Assembly: GCA_005798685.1 (NCBI GenBank)
Contig: SYIT01000068.1
Span: 1-47,961 of the forward strand
Direction: 5' to 3'
DNA length: 47,961 nt
From: Actinomycetota bacterium
GTDB taxonomy: Bacteria > Actinomycetota > Thermoleophilia > Solirubrobacterales > Solirubrobacteraceae
Position 1 is the first letter of the stretch. Each line of letters opens with the position of its first letter. This document shows, piece after piece, positions 7,056 through 15,489 of the stretch. Position numbers and translations under genes: made by a program. The notes under the pieces are model-generated. The model worked only from the letters and a program-made list of their open reading frames with translations. It was not told where the DNA came from and did no database searches.

Positions 7056-7661
7056 TCAGCCCCCGCTTATCGCTGCCGCAGCAATCGTTAGCGCCTCGTC
7101 GCCGACAATCGCGCTGACGTCGGGCACAATTATCGCCACCAGCAGCAACCGGTCGCTCTTCGCGCCAGCGGCAAGTGGCGGCTGCGGCGACGCGAACAGC
7201 TGGCAGAGCGGCTGGCGAGAATCGGTGAGGATCAGTGTGCCTTGTTCGACCCCAACCCCTGCCACAAGCTCATTGTCGGCGGCGCCACGAATCTCGATCG
7301 GCGGCGAAGTCAGCGCAGCGTCAAAGGCGACAACCGGCACCGATGTTTCAAGCAGCGCCAGCAGCAGCCCGTCGCTAATTCGGTCCTGCGGCAGATTGCC
7401 GCCGCTGAGCAGCCGCCCCAGCACCGCCTGCTCAATCGGCGTTGGTTGCTGATCTGGATCGATCCCGACCTGGCGCAGGAAGCTGCGGTAGGCGGCCGGA
7501 ACATGCTGCTGGCGCAGCTCGAGCGCCTGGCGACCATTGAGGCGGCTCGCCAGAAGCGCGAGCCGCTCGCCAACGCCGCGGTCGCAGCGGTGATCGACGC
7601 ACGCGCAGTCGATCCAGTCGGCGCGGAGCCCGGGAAACTCGGCGGCGACCTCGCTGCTCAA
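7056..7661 (-). CDS. Free-standing B3/B4 domain protein (PheT editing-domain-like)
   Basis: The 201-residue product matches the B3/B4 fold of the phenylalanyl-tRNA synthetase beta subunit, here without the rest of the synthetase. Typical features are AAYRSFLRQVGID, PTPIEQAVLGRLLSGG, a strand region around ISDGLLLALLETSVPVVAFD, and IRGAADNELVAG. In PheT this domain hydrolyses mis-charged Tyr-tRNAPhe; free-standing relatives are presumed to bind or deacylate small substrates or tRNAs. The TTG at 7661 is chosen because AGGAG lies 7 bases before it, inside the end of the upstream gene, and the upstream stop is one base away. The further TTG at 7679 lacks such a site. Function in this operon is unknown. 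Confidence 0.75.
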   Translation of the reverse strand: MSSEVAAEFPGLRADWIDCACVDHRCDRGVGERLALLASRLNGRQALELRQQHVPAAYRSFLRQVGIDPDQQPTPIEQAVLGRLLSGGNLPQDRISDGLLLALLETSVPVVAFDAALTSPPIEIRGAADNELVAGVGVEQGTLILTDSRQPLCQLFASPQPPLAAGAKSDRLLLVAIIVPDVSAIVGDEALTIAAAAISGG

Positions 7662-7662
7662 C

Positions 7663-8313
7663 TCAGCTCTCCTCTTCAAGCGCGCGCAGCCGCTCGTTCA
7701 GCTCGTCGGCGCCAACCTCGCCGACGCTAACGGCGTCAACGGTGCCGCCAGGCCTGAGATAGACGATCTGCGGGCAGACCGCAACGCCGTAAAGATTGGC
7801 CAGAGCACCGTCACGATCCTCGGCGACGGGAATCTTCCACGCGTGGCTGGCGACCAGCTCGCGAGCCGCCTGCCGGTCGCCGGCAATAACGACCGCAGCA
7901 ACACGCAGCTTGGGATACTCCGCCGCCGCGCCGATCAATTGGTCGAGCGTTGCGGCGCAGCGCCCCTCGCTGGAGTCGATGAAGACCAGCACGGCCGCTT
8001 GACTGCGGACGAGATCGCAGGAATTGAGGATCGCCGCCCCGCGAAGATCGCAGGCAGCTTTCGGCGTGCCGTCGGCGGCCGCCCTCTGCGTCACGTTAAC
8101 GTCGCCCTGCAGCGAGGAGTCAACCAGCGGTGCTGCGAACTGAGCCATCACCGTGCCGGCCGCAGGGCCAGTCGATGAGCCGCGCTCGCCGGTAGCGGTG
8201 TTGTAGGTGACATAGCCGACAAGCAGAACTAAAGCAACGACAACAATGATGCCGGGAATCCGCGTCTTGGCCCGCGCCGGCGGCGTTGGTTCAATCGGCG
8301 CTTGGCTGCTCAC
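7663..8313 (-). CDS. Membrane-anchored thioredoxin-fold protein lacking a CxxC motif
   Basis: This 216-residue protein has one N-terminal membrane anchor (GIIVVVALVLLVGYVTY, residues 21-37), putting the rest outside the membrane. The thioredoxin-like core begins SQAAVLVFIDSSEGRCAATL. Where TlpA/ResA proteins have CxxC there is only one Cys (C119). The cis-proline loop is VAVCPQIVYL, with Cys180 directly before Pro. Two more Cys, C88 and C99, lie in the linker. A peroxiredoxin-like or structural role is more likely than classical disulfide exchange. It starts with GTG overlapping the stop of the RND transporter (GTGA), and the B3/B4 gene follows directly, so the three are coupled. Confidence 0.72.
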   Translation of the reverse strand: MSSQAPIEPTPPARAKTRIPGIIVVVALVLLVGYVTYNTATGERGSSTGPAAGTVMAQFAAPLVDSSLQGDVNVTQRAAADGTPKAACDLRGAAILNSCDLVRSQAAVLVFIDSSEGRCAATLDQLIGAAAEYPKLRVAAVVIAGDRQAARELVASHAWKIPVAEDRDGALANLYGVAVCPQIVYLRPGGTVDAVSVGEVGADELNERLRALEEES

Positions 8314-10934
8314 GACGGTGACCGGCGCGGCGGCAGTTGGCGTTCGAACCAGCCGAGGCGGCGGCGCACTTCGCCTCGTTCGGCCAGCATTAGCACGGCC
8401 GGTAGGACGATCAGTACGCCTACCAGAGCGACACCGAGGTCGATCACCGTCACAAGGCCGAAGTCACGCAACATCCGAATCTCGGAGAGCACAAGCACGG
8501 CGAAGCCAGCGATCGCAGTGGTTCCCGAAGCGACGACCGCCGCGCCGGTCGAAGCGTAGGTTGCTCGCAGCGCCTCAGCCGGGCCGAGCCCGTCGTCGCG
8601 TTCGCGCCGATAGCGCTCGCTGAGGAGCACGCTGAACTCGGTTGCGATCGCCACCACGAGCGTGCCAAGAACAACGGAGAGCGGATTAAGTGGAATCCGT
8701 GTGGCAAACAGAATTAGCGCCGACCAGCCTGTTGCCAACGCAATTGGAACGAGCGGGATTAGCGCCCGGCGCCAACTGCGAAAGGCCAGCAGTAGCACGA
8801 GGCCAACGGCAACGAGGCTGACCAGCAATGAGAGCGCACGCCGCAGCGGTGAAGCGAGCCGATCGTTGGCCGCCGCCGTTAGAACCGGCAGCCCTGCGAG
8901 CCGGGCTCGAACCCCGGTCGGCGGGTTTAGTTCGCTCTCCATCAGGCGCAGCACCGCGAACTGGCGGTCGAGGCTCATCAGCCTGAGGCCAAATGCCAGC
9001 GTCGCCGTCTTGCGGTCCGGGGCGATCACGTTCTGCGTCAAGTAGGGAGGGACGGCGCCCAGCAGCGCGTTGACGCGCTGCTGCGAGGAGACCGACTCAG
9101 GCGTCGTGAAGAGATCGGGCAGGGAGAACGCCGGGCAAAGATCGGAGCCGCGGCAGCCGCGCTGGGGATCGTAGTTGAGTCGCTTCAGAACCCTCGCTTG
9201 GTAATCGGTCATCCAAGCGACGACGGCAGGGTCGGAAGCGTTCTGCGCCTCGACCACGACGTTTACCTCTCCCCCGACCCCGCTGACTTTCTGTAGCTGC
9301 TGCAGATCACGCAGTGCCGGCAGCGACGAGGGAACGAGCTTCTGAACATCGGATTCAACCTTGGCCTGTGTGTCGAGCCCCCAACCGATCAATGCGAAGG
9401 CCCCGGCGATCGCCAACACGCTTCCCGGCTTCGCCGTCGTAATTCCTAAGACAGCGGCGATCCAGCGGCGCGAACGTGTCGCGATCGCCCTCCAAAGAGC
9501 GGTCGCCGCGACTAGATCGCCGGCATCTTTCCAGGCCGCAGCGAAGAGGGCGACTGCCCGCGGCGGCGCGGGGCGCCGCTCCAGCAGAGCGGCGGCTGCG
9601 ACGCCAAGAGTAAGAGCGCAGATCAGCGCCAGCGCAATGCCAACCACCAGCAGCAGGCCGAAGCCGCGAATCATCGGAACCGGCGAAAGCACAAGCACGA
9701 GGAAGCCAGCCGCGGTTGCCGCCGCGGCAGCGAGAATCGTCGGCGCGCCGCGCGCCGAAACGGCGGCGATCGCGCTACTCAGCGGCGGCCCGTGCTCGTC
9801 GAAGCGCGACTGCAGCTGAATTGCGTAATCGACGGCCAATCCGATCAAGATCGGGACGATCGCGATTGAGGCCATCGTAAGCCCGATCCCACTGAGCGCC
9901 ATCACGCCAAAAGTCAACGCAACCGAGGCCAAGGCTATCGCCAACGGCAAAAGCCGAAGCCGCGAGCGGAAAACGATTCCAAGCACTAAGGCCATCACGA
10001 TCACGGCCGCGAGCAGCAGGATTAAGATCGACTTTGAGATCGAATCGCTCAGCTCGCCGATCAGCACCGGCGCGCCGGTCACCTGATAGGTGCCATCGGA
10101 GAGCGCCCACTGAGGCATCTCGGTTGCGTCGCGGATGTTGGCGATCGCCTGCTTGCGCTCTGCTTCGCTCAGATCGTTGCGAAGGCGAACTTGGATCAGC
10201 GCCCCCTCCGAGCTGGGGAAGATCGTCGCAAAACGGGCCTTTGGAGTTCCCGCGGCCCGCGTACTGTCGAAGATCAAGCGCGAGAGGAACTGGGGGTCGT
10301 CGAGCGCTGGCACCTTCGTTAGGCCGTAGCGCAGGGCCAGCCCGGCAAGCTGCTGGAAGTAATAGGCGTCAACCTTCTGGCGAGCCTTCGCGCGGGCAGC
10401 CTCAGCCGCTGCCGGGTCGGCGCCCTTAGCTAGCCCGGCGCGGTAGGCCTTGCGCCCAGCGACGGCGCTCTCGCTTTTCTGCGCGGCGGCAAAGCTGCGC
10501 AGCTGCTCGTTGATCTGACCGACTGCCTCGTTGATGAACGTTCCTGGGCCGAAAACCACCTTCGCTGGTCTCGTCGCCGCCAACCGCCCGCACGGCCCGG
10601 AGCTCCCGCCTGGCGGCGCCGCCCGATTGGAGGGATTGCCGGCGAGGCAGCCCTCGAGGCCGAAGACGCGGCCGAGATCCTCGCCAAGCGCGATCCGCAC
10701 CGCAGGCTCGCGCACAACCACATAGACGGCGTCGTCGCCAAAACGCTGGTGCAGCAAGTCGGTCGCCGCGTAGCCGGGAGTCGAGCGGCCAACAAGAGTC
10801 TCGGTCTCTGCGCTCGGCTCCAGCCGCAGCGCAAAGAAGGCTCCGACAACGGCAAGCGCCAGAACAGCCAGCGAAACCGCGACCGGCCGCCGCGCAGCGA
10901 ATCCCATTACTGCGGCAAGCAGGCGAGTGACCAT
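8310..10934 (-). CDS. RND-superfamily (MMPL-type) membrane transporter
   Basis: The product is about 874 residues with internally duplicated RND topology. TM1 is followed by a large extracytoplasmic loop (about 40-300) and five helices (about 303-460) that include IGLAVDYAIQLQSRFDEHG with an Asp-Tyr at about 370. TM7 (about 510), a second loop and five more helices with ATEFSVLLSERYRRERDDG make up the second half. These acidic residues match the proton-relay positions of MmpL/HpnN transporters, which move lipids or other hydrophobic molecules using the proton gradient. ATG 10934 is preferred over a TTG one codon earlier. It follows mceF by 52 bases on the same strand, suggesting cooperation with the Mce importer in lipid traffic. 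Loop 1 carries unusual Cys97/Cys116 in an insertion. Confidence 0.88.
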   Translation of the reverse strand: MVTRLLAAVMGFAARRPVAVSLAVLALAVVGAFFALRLEPSAETETLVGRSTPGYAATDLLHQRFGDDAVYVVVREPAVRIALGEDLGRVFGLEGCLAGNPSNRAAPPGGSSGPCGRLAATRPAKVVFGPGTFINEAVGQINEQLRSFAAAQKSESAVAGRKAYRAGLAKGADPAAAEAARAKARQKVDAYYFQQLAGLALRYGLTKVPALDDPQFLSRLIFDSTRAAGTPKARFATIFPSSEGALIQVRLRNDLSEAERKQAIANIRDATEMPQWALSDGTYQVTGAPVLIGELSDSISKSILILLLAAVIVMALVLGIVFRSRLRLLPLAIALASVALTFGVMALSGIGLTMASIAIVPILIGLAVDYAIQLQSRFDEHGPPLSSAIAAVSARGAPTILAAAAATAAGFLVLVLSPVPMIRGFGLLLVVGIALALICALTLGVAAAALLERRPAPPRAVALFAAAWKDAGDLVAATALWRAIATRSRRWIAAVLGITTAKPGSVLAIAGAFALIGWGLDTQAKVESDVQKLVPSSLPALRDLQQLQKVSGVGGEVNVVVEAQNASDPAVVAWMTDYQARVLKRLNYDPQRGCRGSDLCPAFSLPDLFTTPESVSSQQRVNALLGAVPPYLTQNVIAPDRKTATLAFGLRLMSLDRQFAVLRLMESELNPPTGVRARLAGLPVLTAAANDRLASPLRRALSLLVSLVAVGLVLLLAFRSWRRALIPLVPIALATGWSALILFATRIPLNPLSVVLGTLVVAIATEFSVLLSERYRRERDDGLGPAEALRATYASTGAAVVASGTTAIAGFAVLVLSEIRMLRDFGLVTVIDLGVALVGVLIVLPAVLMLAERGEVRRRLGWFERQLPPRRSPS

Positions 10935-10986
10935 CAAGCCAAATTACCGCCGCAGGCCGATTGCCGCGCCGGGCGGCCGGCGCAGA

Positions 10987-12510
10987 TCAGGGGACGAGCT
11001 TTGGTGTCACGACGCCGGCATTGACCTGCGGGAAGTAGAAGCCGCTGCCGAAGACCGGCCCCTGCAGCGTGCAGGCCGGCGCGGCGACGTTGGCAGAATC
11101 GCCAATGCCGTCGGGGCTGTTGACGTTGAAGGCGTAGCCCTTGACGCGCGCAGCGTACGTGGAGCCGAGCGCCGCCTCAGCGCTGGCCGAGAGCCCGGCC
11201 GTGATGCCGCTGGCGCACGGGGTCGTCTGGAAGACCGGCATGTTGGCGCTTGCGAGCTTGTCAAATGAGCGTGGCAGCGGATAGGGGTTCGACCTGCTCG
11301 ACCGGACACGCTGCGGATATGAAGCGAGTGAGCGCGGGCTGAGCGTGTTCGTGACACGCAGGTACCTAGCGGCCCTGCCGTTGAGGTCGGTACGCGCATT
11401 AGTCGCCGCCGCGGCGTTGGCTACAAACGCCGTCAGCTCGCTCGGATACTGACCGACGTACTGGAACAGCGGATTGAGGTTCGCCGCCAGAGGATCGATC
11501 GCCTGCAGCAGCGGCGGTGTTTCGGCGAGGAAGACGTTGGTTGCCGGCAGCCCCTTGTTCGCAGCGCTAATCGCTGGGCCAAGACCGATCATTAGATCGT
11601 TGAGCGCCGGTGCAGTCGCTTCAAGCGCGGCGGCCGTCGGCGCGAGCTGCTTGGCGACCGGCTGAAGCTGGGTGATCAGCGGGTTCGTCGTGTCGGCAAA
11701 GACGACAAGCCGATCCAGCGTGTCACGCGACTCGGCTTGGAAGGTGGGGAGCGCGACGAAGGTGTCGGCGAGCTGCTGATTGGCCGCGGCTGTAGTTGAA
11801 AAGACGCGGTTGGAATTGACGATCAGGCTGGCGAGCTGGTCGCCGCGCGCGCTCAATGCAGCAAAGACGACACCGGTGTCACGAACGAGGCCGCTGAGCG
11901 CAAGCTGGTTGCGGTTGAGCGCCTTGGCCAGGCTCGTGGCCTGCTCTTCAAGCGGGGCAAACTGCGCGAAAGCATCGTTGAGGTCACGGCCTTGGCCGGT
12001 ACCGGTGATCGCCAACTGTTGCTGCCAAGTACCGAACGCCTCGCGCGTCTTCGGGTCGAAGGCGCGGAAGATCTCGTCAAGCTCGACCGACGGTTTAATG
12101 TTGCCGCGCGGCAGCGTCCCGTTGTCGGCAACGAACGGGCCGTCAGGGTTCCCCGGCGTCAGTTCAAGGTAGGTCTCGCCGAGCAGCGACTTGGCGCGCA
12201 ACATCGCGCGCGAGTTGCTTGCCACCGGCGAATACTGCGGCAGCATCTCAATCGTCACATTCGAACTTCCACTCTTCGGGTCGGTGACGATCGCCTTGAC
12301 GGTGCCTACGCGCACGCCTGAAATACGGACATCGGCCTGCTGCGCGAGCTGGCCGGCCTCTTTGAATGGAACCGTGATCTGGTAGCCGTCGGGCCTCAGT
12401 GGCGTCGGCCCGCCGAAGGCAACCCAGAGGAAGACGAGCAGGCCAAAGCAAGAGAGCGCGAACAGGACCATCGTCAAGATGCGGGCGAAGCTTGGGGCCT
12501 GTTTATTCAT
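10987..12510 (-). CDS. mceF: Mce-family substrate-binding protein, sixth of six
   Basis: A 507-residue protein with an N-terminal membrane anchor (residues 11-33), an MCE/MlaD domain near 40-120 (EAGQLAQQADVRISGVRVG; LLGETYLELTPG) and a long helical region predicted to form the Mce tunnel. The C-terminus holds NPYPLPRSFDKLA and two further Cys (TTPCASG, PACTLQG). Mce proteins form hexameric tubes that carry lipids or sterols to YrbE permeases. The ATG overlaps the stop of the preceding mce gene (ATGA). The letter F is given by gene order, not by a proven orthology. Substrate unknown. Confidence 0.88.
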   Translation of the reverse strand: MNKQAPSFARILTMVLFALSCFGLLVFLWVAFGGPTPLRPDGYQITVPFKEAGQLAQQADVRISGVRVGTVKAIVTDPKSGSSNVTIEMLPQYSPVASNSRAMLRAKSLLGETYLELTPGNPDGPFVADNGTLPRGNIKPSVELDEIFRAFDPKTREAFGTWQQQLAITGTGQGRDLNDAFAQFAPLEEQATSLAKALNRNQLALSGLVRDTGVVFAALSARGDQLASLIVNSNRVFSTTAAANQQLADTFVALPTFQAESRDTLDRLVVFADTTNPLITQLQPVAKQLAPTAAALEATAPALNDLMIGLGPAISAANKGLPATNVFLAETPPLLQAIDPLAANLNPLFQYVGQYPSELTAFVANAAAATNARTDLNGRAARYLRVTNTLSPRSLASYPQRVRSSRSNPYPLPRSFDKLASANMPVFQTTPCASGITAGLSASAEAALGSTYAARVKGYAFNVNSPDGIGDSANVAAPACTLQGPVFGSGFYFPQVNAGVVTPKLVP

Positions 12511-13994
12511 CGACTCTCACCACCCTCAGCTCCTGGCGCCGCTGCCGGAGCCTGCTGCGCTTGAGCTGGCTGCCCGGCGTCGCTCGCCGAGCCGGTCTGT
12601 GCGCCAGGAGTGTTCGCGCGCTGTTGCTTGAGCGTTTGGCGGGCGATCTGCTTACCGCGGGCCACCTGCGCTGCGGCAGCCGACGTGGTGCAAACCTCGG
12701 CAACCTTCGGCGCGTTCAGCAGCTCAATCAAGGTTCCAAGCTCAGGGTTGCCCAAGCCAAGATCCTCATAGATTGTGAGCGCGTCACAGGAGCTGAAGAG
12801 CGTGCCGCGGCGAATCGGGCCATTGGCATCCTGCGCGCTGAGCATGTTGGCCGACAAATGGTTACCCCATGCCAGCCAGTAGAGATAGCCCTCCTGTGCT
12901 CCCGGCGGGTTGTAGGCCAGCTCGTTGGTCAGCTTGTTGAGCACCGAGAAGGTTGTGTCGAGCTGAGGCGCGGTTGCGGCGAGGTCGGCGGCGGCGGGCC
13001 GGAGCGCTGCCACCGTCGGGCCTGCTTCGGCGGTGAACGGGCGCAGCTGATCCTCAAAGACCGGCGTTGTCGCTTTGGCAAAGACCTGCAGCGACTCCAG
13101 CGAGGCAGCGGTCCCGACGGCGGCCGGCTGCAGCTTCTTCAGCGCCGGCCCCATCTGGCTGGTCAACGCATCGCTGTCAACGACTGCGTTGTTAGTGGCG
13201 TCAAGCGCGCCCGGCAAGAGCGACAGCGTCGAGCGCAAGTTAGTTTGCTGGGCGGCGAAGACGGCGAAGACGTCGTTTGACGAACGGACCCAGCGAGCGA
13301 GCTGCGTGTCCCGCGCGCCGAGCTCTTCGGCCAGAAGGCGGAAGTTGTGAATTCCTCGCTTGATGTAGGCCTGGCGGCGCCCCATCTCCTTGCCGATTTG
13401 CGCCAGATACACAGTGATCGGGTCGAAACGCTTGAGCGTCGCGGAAAGTGCTTTCGAGTTGTCGTAGAGAGCTTCGCCGCCACCGTTTACGAGCAGTTGC
13501 AGGTAGGCGCGCGTGTCGGCGTCGAGGCCGGCGAGAATCTGATCGGGATTCACGTTTGGCCGCGTCCTTGAAACCGGCAATGTGCCGCCGCGAGCAATCT
13601 CGCCGGAGCTCGGTGATCCCGGGTTCAGCTCAATCACCATGTCGTTGAGTCCGGTCTTCGGCCGCAGCAACGCGGTTGCATCTTTGTAGATGTGGGCGTA
13701 CTTCTCGCGGATCTTCATCTCGACCATCGCGGTGCCGTTCTCAAGCGTCACGCCGCCGATCTCGCCGATCGTCACGCCGGCAACAATCACCGTCTGCCCC
13801 TGCCCCGGCGTGACCGCCTGAGCGGTCGAGAACTGGGCGTAGTAGTCGACGAAGTCGCTGCCGACGATTGGCACCCAATTGGGCAGGTAGAAGCGCTGGT
13901 TGGATAGGATGTAGCCGCCGATCAGCACCGCCAGCAGCCCAATCACGCCGAGTGCGATGAGGTCGCGGGTGTGTTTTAGGATTGCGCGTTTCAT
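12507..13994 (-). CDS. mceE: Mce-family substrate-binding protein, fifth of six
   Basis: A 495-residue protein beginning MKRAILKHTRDLIALGVIGL, with the anchor at residues 12-31. The MCE domain is visible as TPGQGQTVIVAGVTIGEIGG and LRPKTGLNDMVIELNPG, followed by long amphipathic helices. The C-terminal part has CTTSAAAAQVARGKQIA and a low-complexity tail rich in Gln, Ala, Pro and Gly (about the last 35 residues), which probably extends beyond the tube. It begins 4 bases after the upstream stop. Gene letter by order only. Acts with the other five Mce proteins and the YrbE/ATPase module in envelope lipid transport. Confidence 0.87.
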   Translation of the reverse strand: MKRAILKHTRDLIALGVIGLLAVLIGGYILSNQRFYLPNWVPIVGSDFVDYYAQFSTAQAVTPGQGQTVIVAGVTIGEIGGVTLENGTAMVEMKIREKYAHIYKDATALLRPKTGLNDMVIELNPGSPSSGEIARGGTLPVSRTRPNVNPDQILAGLDADTRAYLQLLVNGGGEALYDNSKALSATLKRFDPITVYLAQIGKEMGRRQAYIKRGIHNFRLLAEELGARDTQLARWVRSSNDVFAVFAAQQTNLRSTLSLLPGALDATNNAVVDSDALTSQMGPALKKLQPAAVGTAASLESLQVFAKATTPVFEDQLRPFTAEAGPTVAALRPAAADLAATAPQLDTTFSVLNKLTNELAYNPPGAQEGYLYWLAWGNHLSANMLSAQDANGPIRRGTLFSSCDALTIYEDLGLGNPELGTLIELLNAPKVAEVCTTSAAAAQVARGKQIARQTLKQQRANTPGAQTGSASDAGQPAQAQQAPAAAPGAEGGESR

Positions 13995-13998
13995 CAGA

Positions 13999-15489
13999 TC
14001 AGTCCGCCGGCCCGGTCGGTGTGCTGTTGATATCCGGCAGCGTCTGCTTTGAGCAAAGCTCGTTCGGCTTGAACGGGATCTTCTGGCCGCTGGTCCAGGC
14101 TGGCTTGGTCCCTTGCGGCGAGCCGATGCTGTTGCCGTGGAGCGCTTCGCCGGCGTTGACGTTGCCGCCGGTGATCGTCACAGGGTTGGGGCCGCCACCG
14201 GCCTGCAGCGCGATCATCTGGCCGTTGCCGTCGAACGCTTGCGACTCCCCGTTGAAGCCGACGAGCGCGCTCCAAAACTCCTGCGAGTTGGGCTTGCCGG
14301 TCGTGAACGCTCCGTCAGGAACGACCATGTCGCCGGTTGGAATCAAGAGCTTGCTGACGCACTGCGAGAAGTTCAGCGTCTGAGTGAGCGTCGGGATCGA
14401 TGCTGCGCTCAGCTCTGCGAGGCTCTCGGTCGAGGGCTGCAGGTTGGCAGCGACGCCGCCCATTTCGGACGGCGACACGAACGGCGTCGCCTGTGCGATC
14501 CACGGCGTTACAGCATCGATCGTTGGCTGCGTCTGCTCAACGCCAGGCACGAAGTCGACCGAGAACTGCGCGAGGCTCGGCAGCGCCTCATTGAGCGAAC
14601 CGAGGCTGGCATAGGCGTTTTTGACGGTCGGGCCGAGCAGCGCTATTGACTCGCGAACGGCTTCCTGCTCCGAGGCGATTGCGCCCATCGTCGTGTTGAA
14701 GTTGACGACCAGATCGCCGAGCTGGGATTCACTGCCAACGAGCTTCGTTGAGGTCGCGGCGAGCCCACGGATCAGGCCGGGGAGATCGTCGGGCTCAACT
14801 CCCTGAAGCGCCTGGTTGACGAGCGCACTGTTCTTCAGCGCTGGCTCGGAGTACTTCAGCGCATTGTTCAGCGCCTCGGCCGCCGTCTTTCCCTGTGTCA
14901 GCGGCGGCTGCTCGGCGTCCTCGGCCAGTGTTGGCTCAGTGGTCAAGCCGGCTCCAAGCTCAATTAGCAGCACCTGCAGGTTCTTGCGCGTGCTCTGCTG
15001 TAGCGAGGTCAGCACCTGATCGAGCTGAACGGGAATCGCTGTCTGACTGGCTGGAATCGTGTCGCCCTCAGCAATATTCGGCGCCTGCGGCGTGCCTGGC
15101 TTGAGGTCAACGAAGAAGTTGCCTTCGAGGAAGATACGCGGCCTGATCTTCAGTTCCGCATCCTTGTGGATCGGCAGCCCTTCGTCCTGCATCTCCATCG
15201 TCACGATCGCGTTGTTAGTGCCCTCCTGCCCCTCGACCTTGACGACCTTGCCGACGTTGACGCCAGCGATCCTGACCGGTGAGCTAAGCCGGATCGAGTT
15301 TGCCGAGCTAAAGACGGCTTGGAACTGGAACGGCTGGGTGAACGGGTTGTTCTTTACGAAGCCGAAATAGCAGATCAGCCCAATCACAACGATTGCGATC
15401 AGCGCGACGGCAATCGGGCTCCTGCCGGTCCGGTCCTTGCGCAGCACGGTTGGGCGATCGCCCTTTGGTTTACGTCCGAGCGAGGCCAT
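13999..15489 (-). CDS. mceD: Mce-family substrate-binding protein, fourth of six
   Basis: A 496-residue protein with a basic cytoplasmic N-terminus (MASLGRKPKGDRPTVLRKDR), an anchor at about 25-43 and an MCE domain (SIRLSSPVRIAGVNVGKVVK; FLEGNFFVDLKPG). The helical needle region follows, and the end carries CVSKLLIPTG and PFKPNELCSKQTLPD, typical Mce C-terminal Cys positions. Its ATG shares one base with the stop of the upstream gene (TAATG). In this operon it should form one chain of the lipid-carrying Mce hexamer, anchored in the cytoplasmic membrane and extending outward. Letter assigned by order. Confidence 0.87.
   Translation of the reverse strand: MASLGRKPKGDRPTVLRKDRTGRSPIAVALIAIVVIGLICYFGFVKNNPFTQPFQFQAVFSSANSIRLSSPVRIAGVNVGKVVKVEGQEGTNNAIVTMEMQDEGLPIHKDAELKIRPRIFLEGNFFVDLKPGTPQAPNIAEGDTIPASQTAIPVQLDQVLTSLQQSTRKNLQVLLIELGAGLTTEPTLAEDAEQPPLTQGKTAAEALNNALKYSEPALKNSALVNQALQGVEPDDLPGLIRGLAATSTKLVGSESQLGDLVVNFNTTMGAIASEQEAVRESIALLGPTVKNAYASLGSLNEALPSLAQFSVDFVPGVEQTQPTIDAVTPWIAQATPFVSPSEMGGVAANLQPSTESLAELSAASIPTLTQTLNFSQCVSKLLIPTGDMVVPDGAFTTGKPNSQEFWSALVGFNGESQAFDGNGQMIALQAGGGPNPVTITGGNVNAGEALHGNSIGSPQGTKPAWTSGQKIPFKPNELCSKQTLPDINSTPTGPAD

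Noticed and set aside
12399-13280. A 293-residue plus-strand open frame in the mce region
   Set aside because: Antisense to mceE and the start of mceF; Arg/Leu/Gly-rich composition without motifs is typical of a shadow frame in high-GC DNA.
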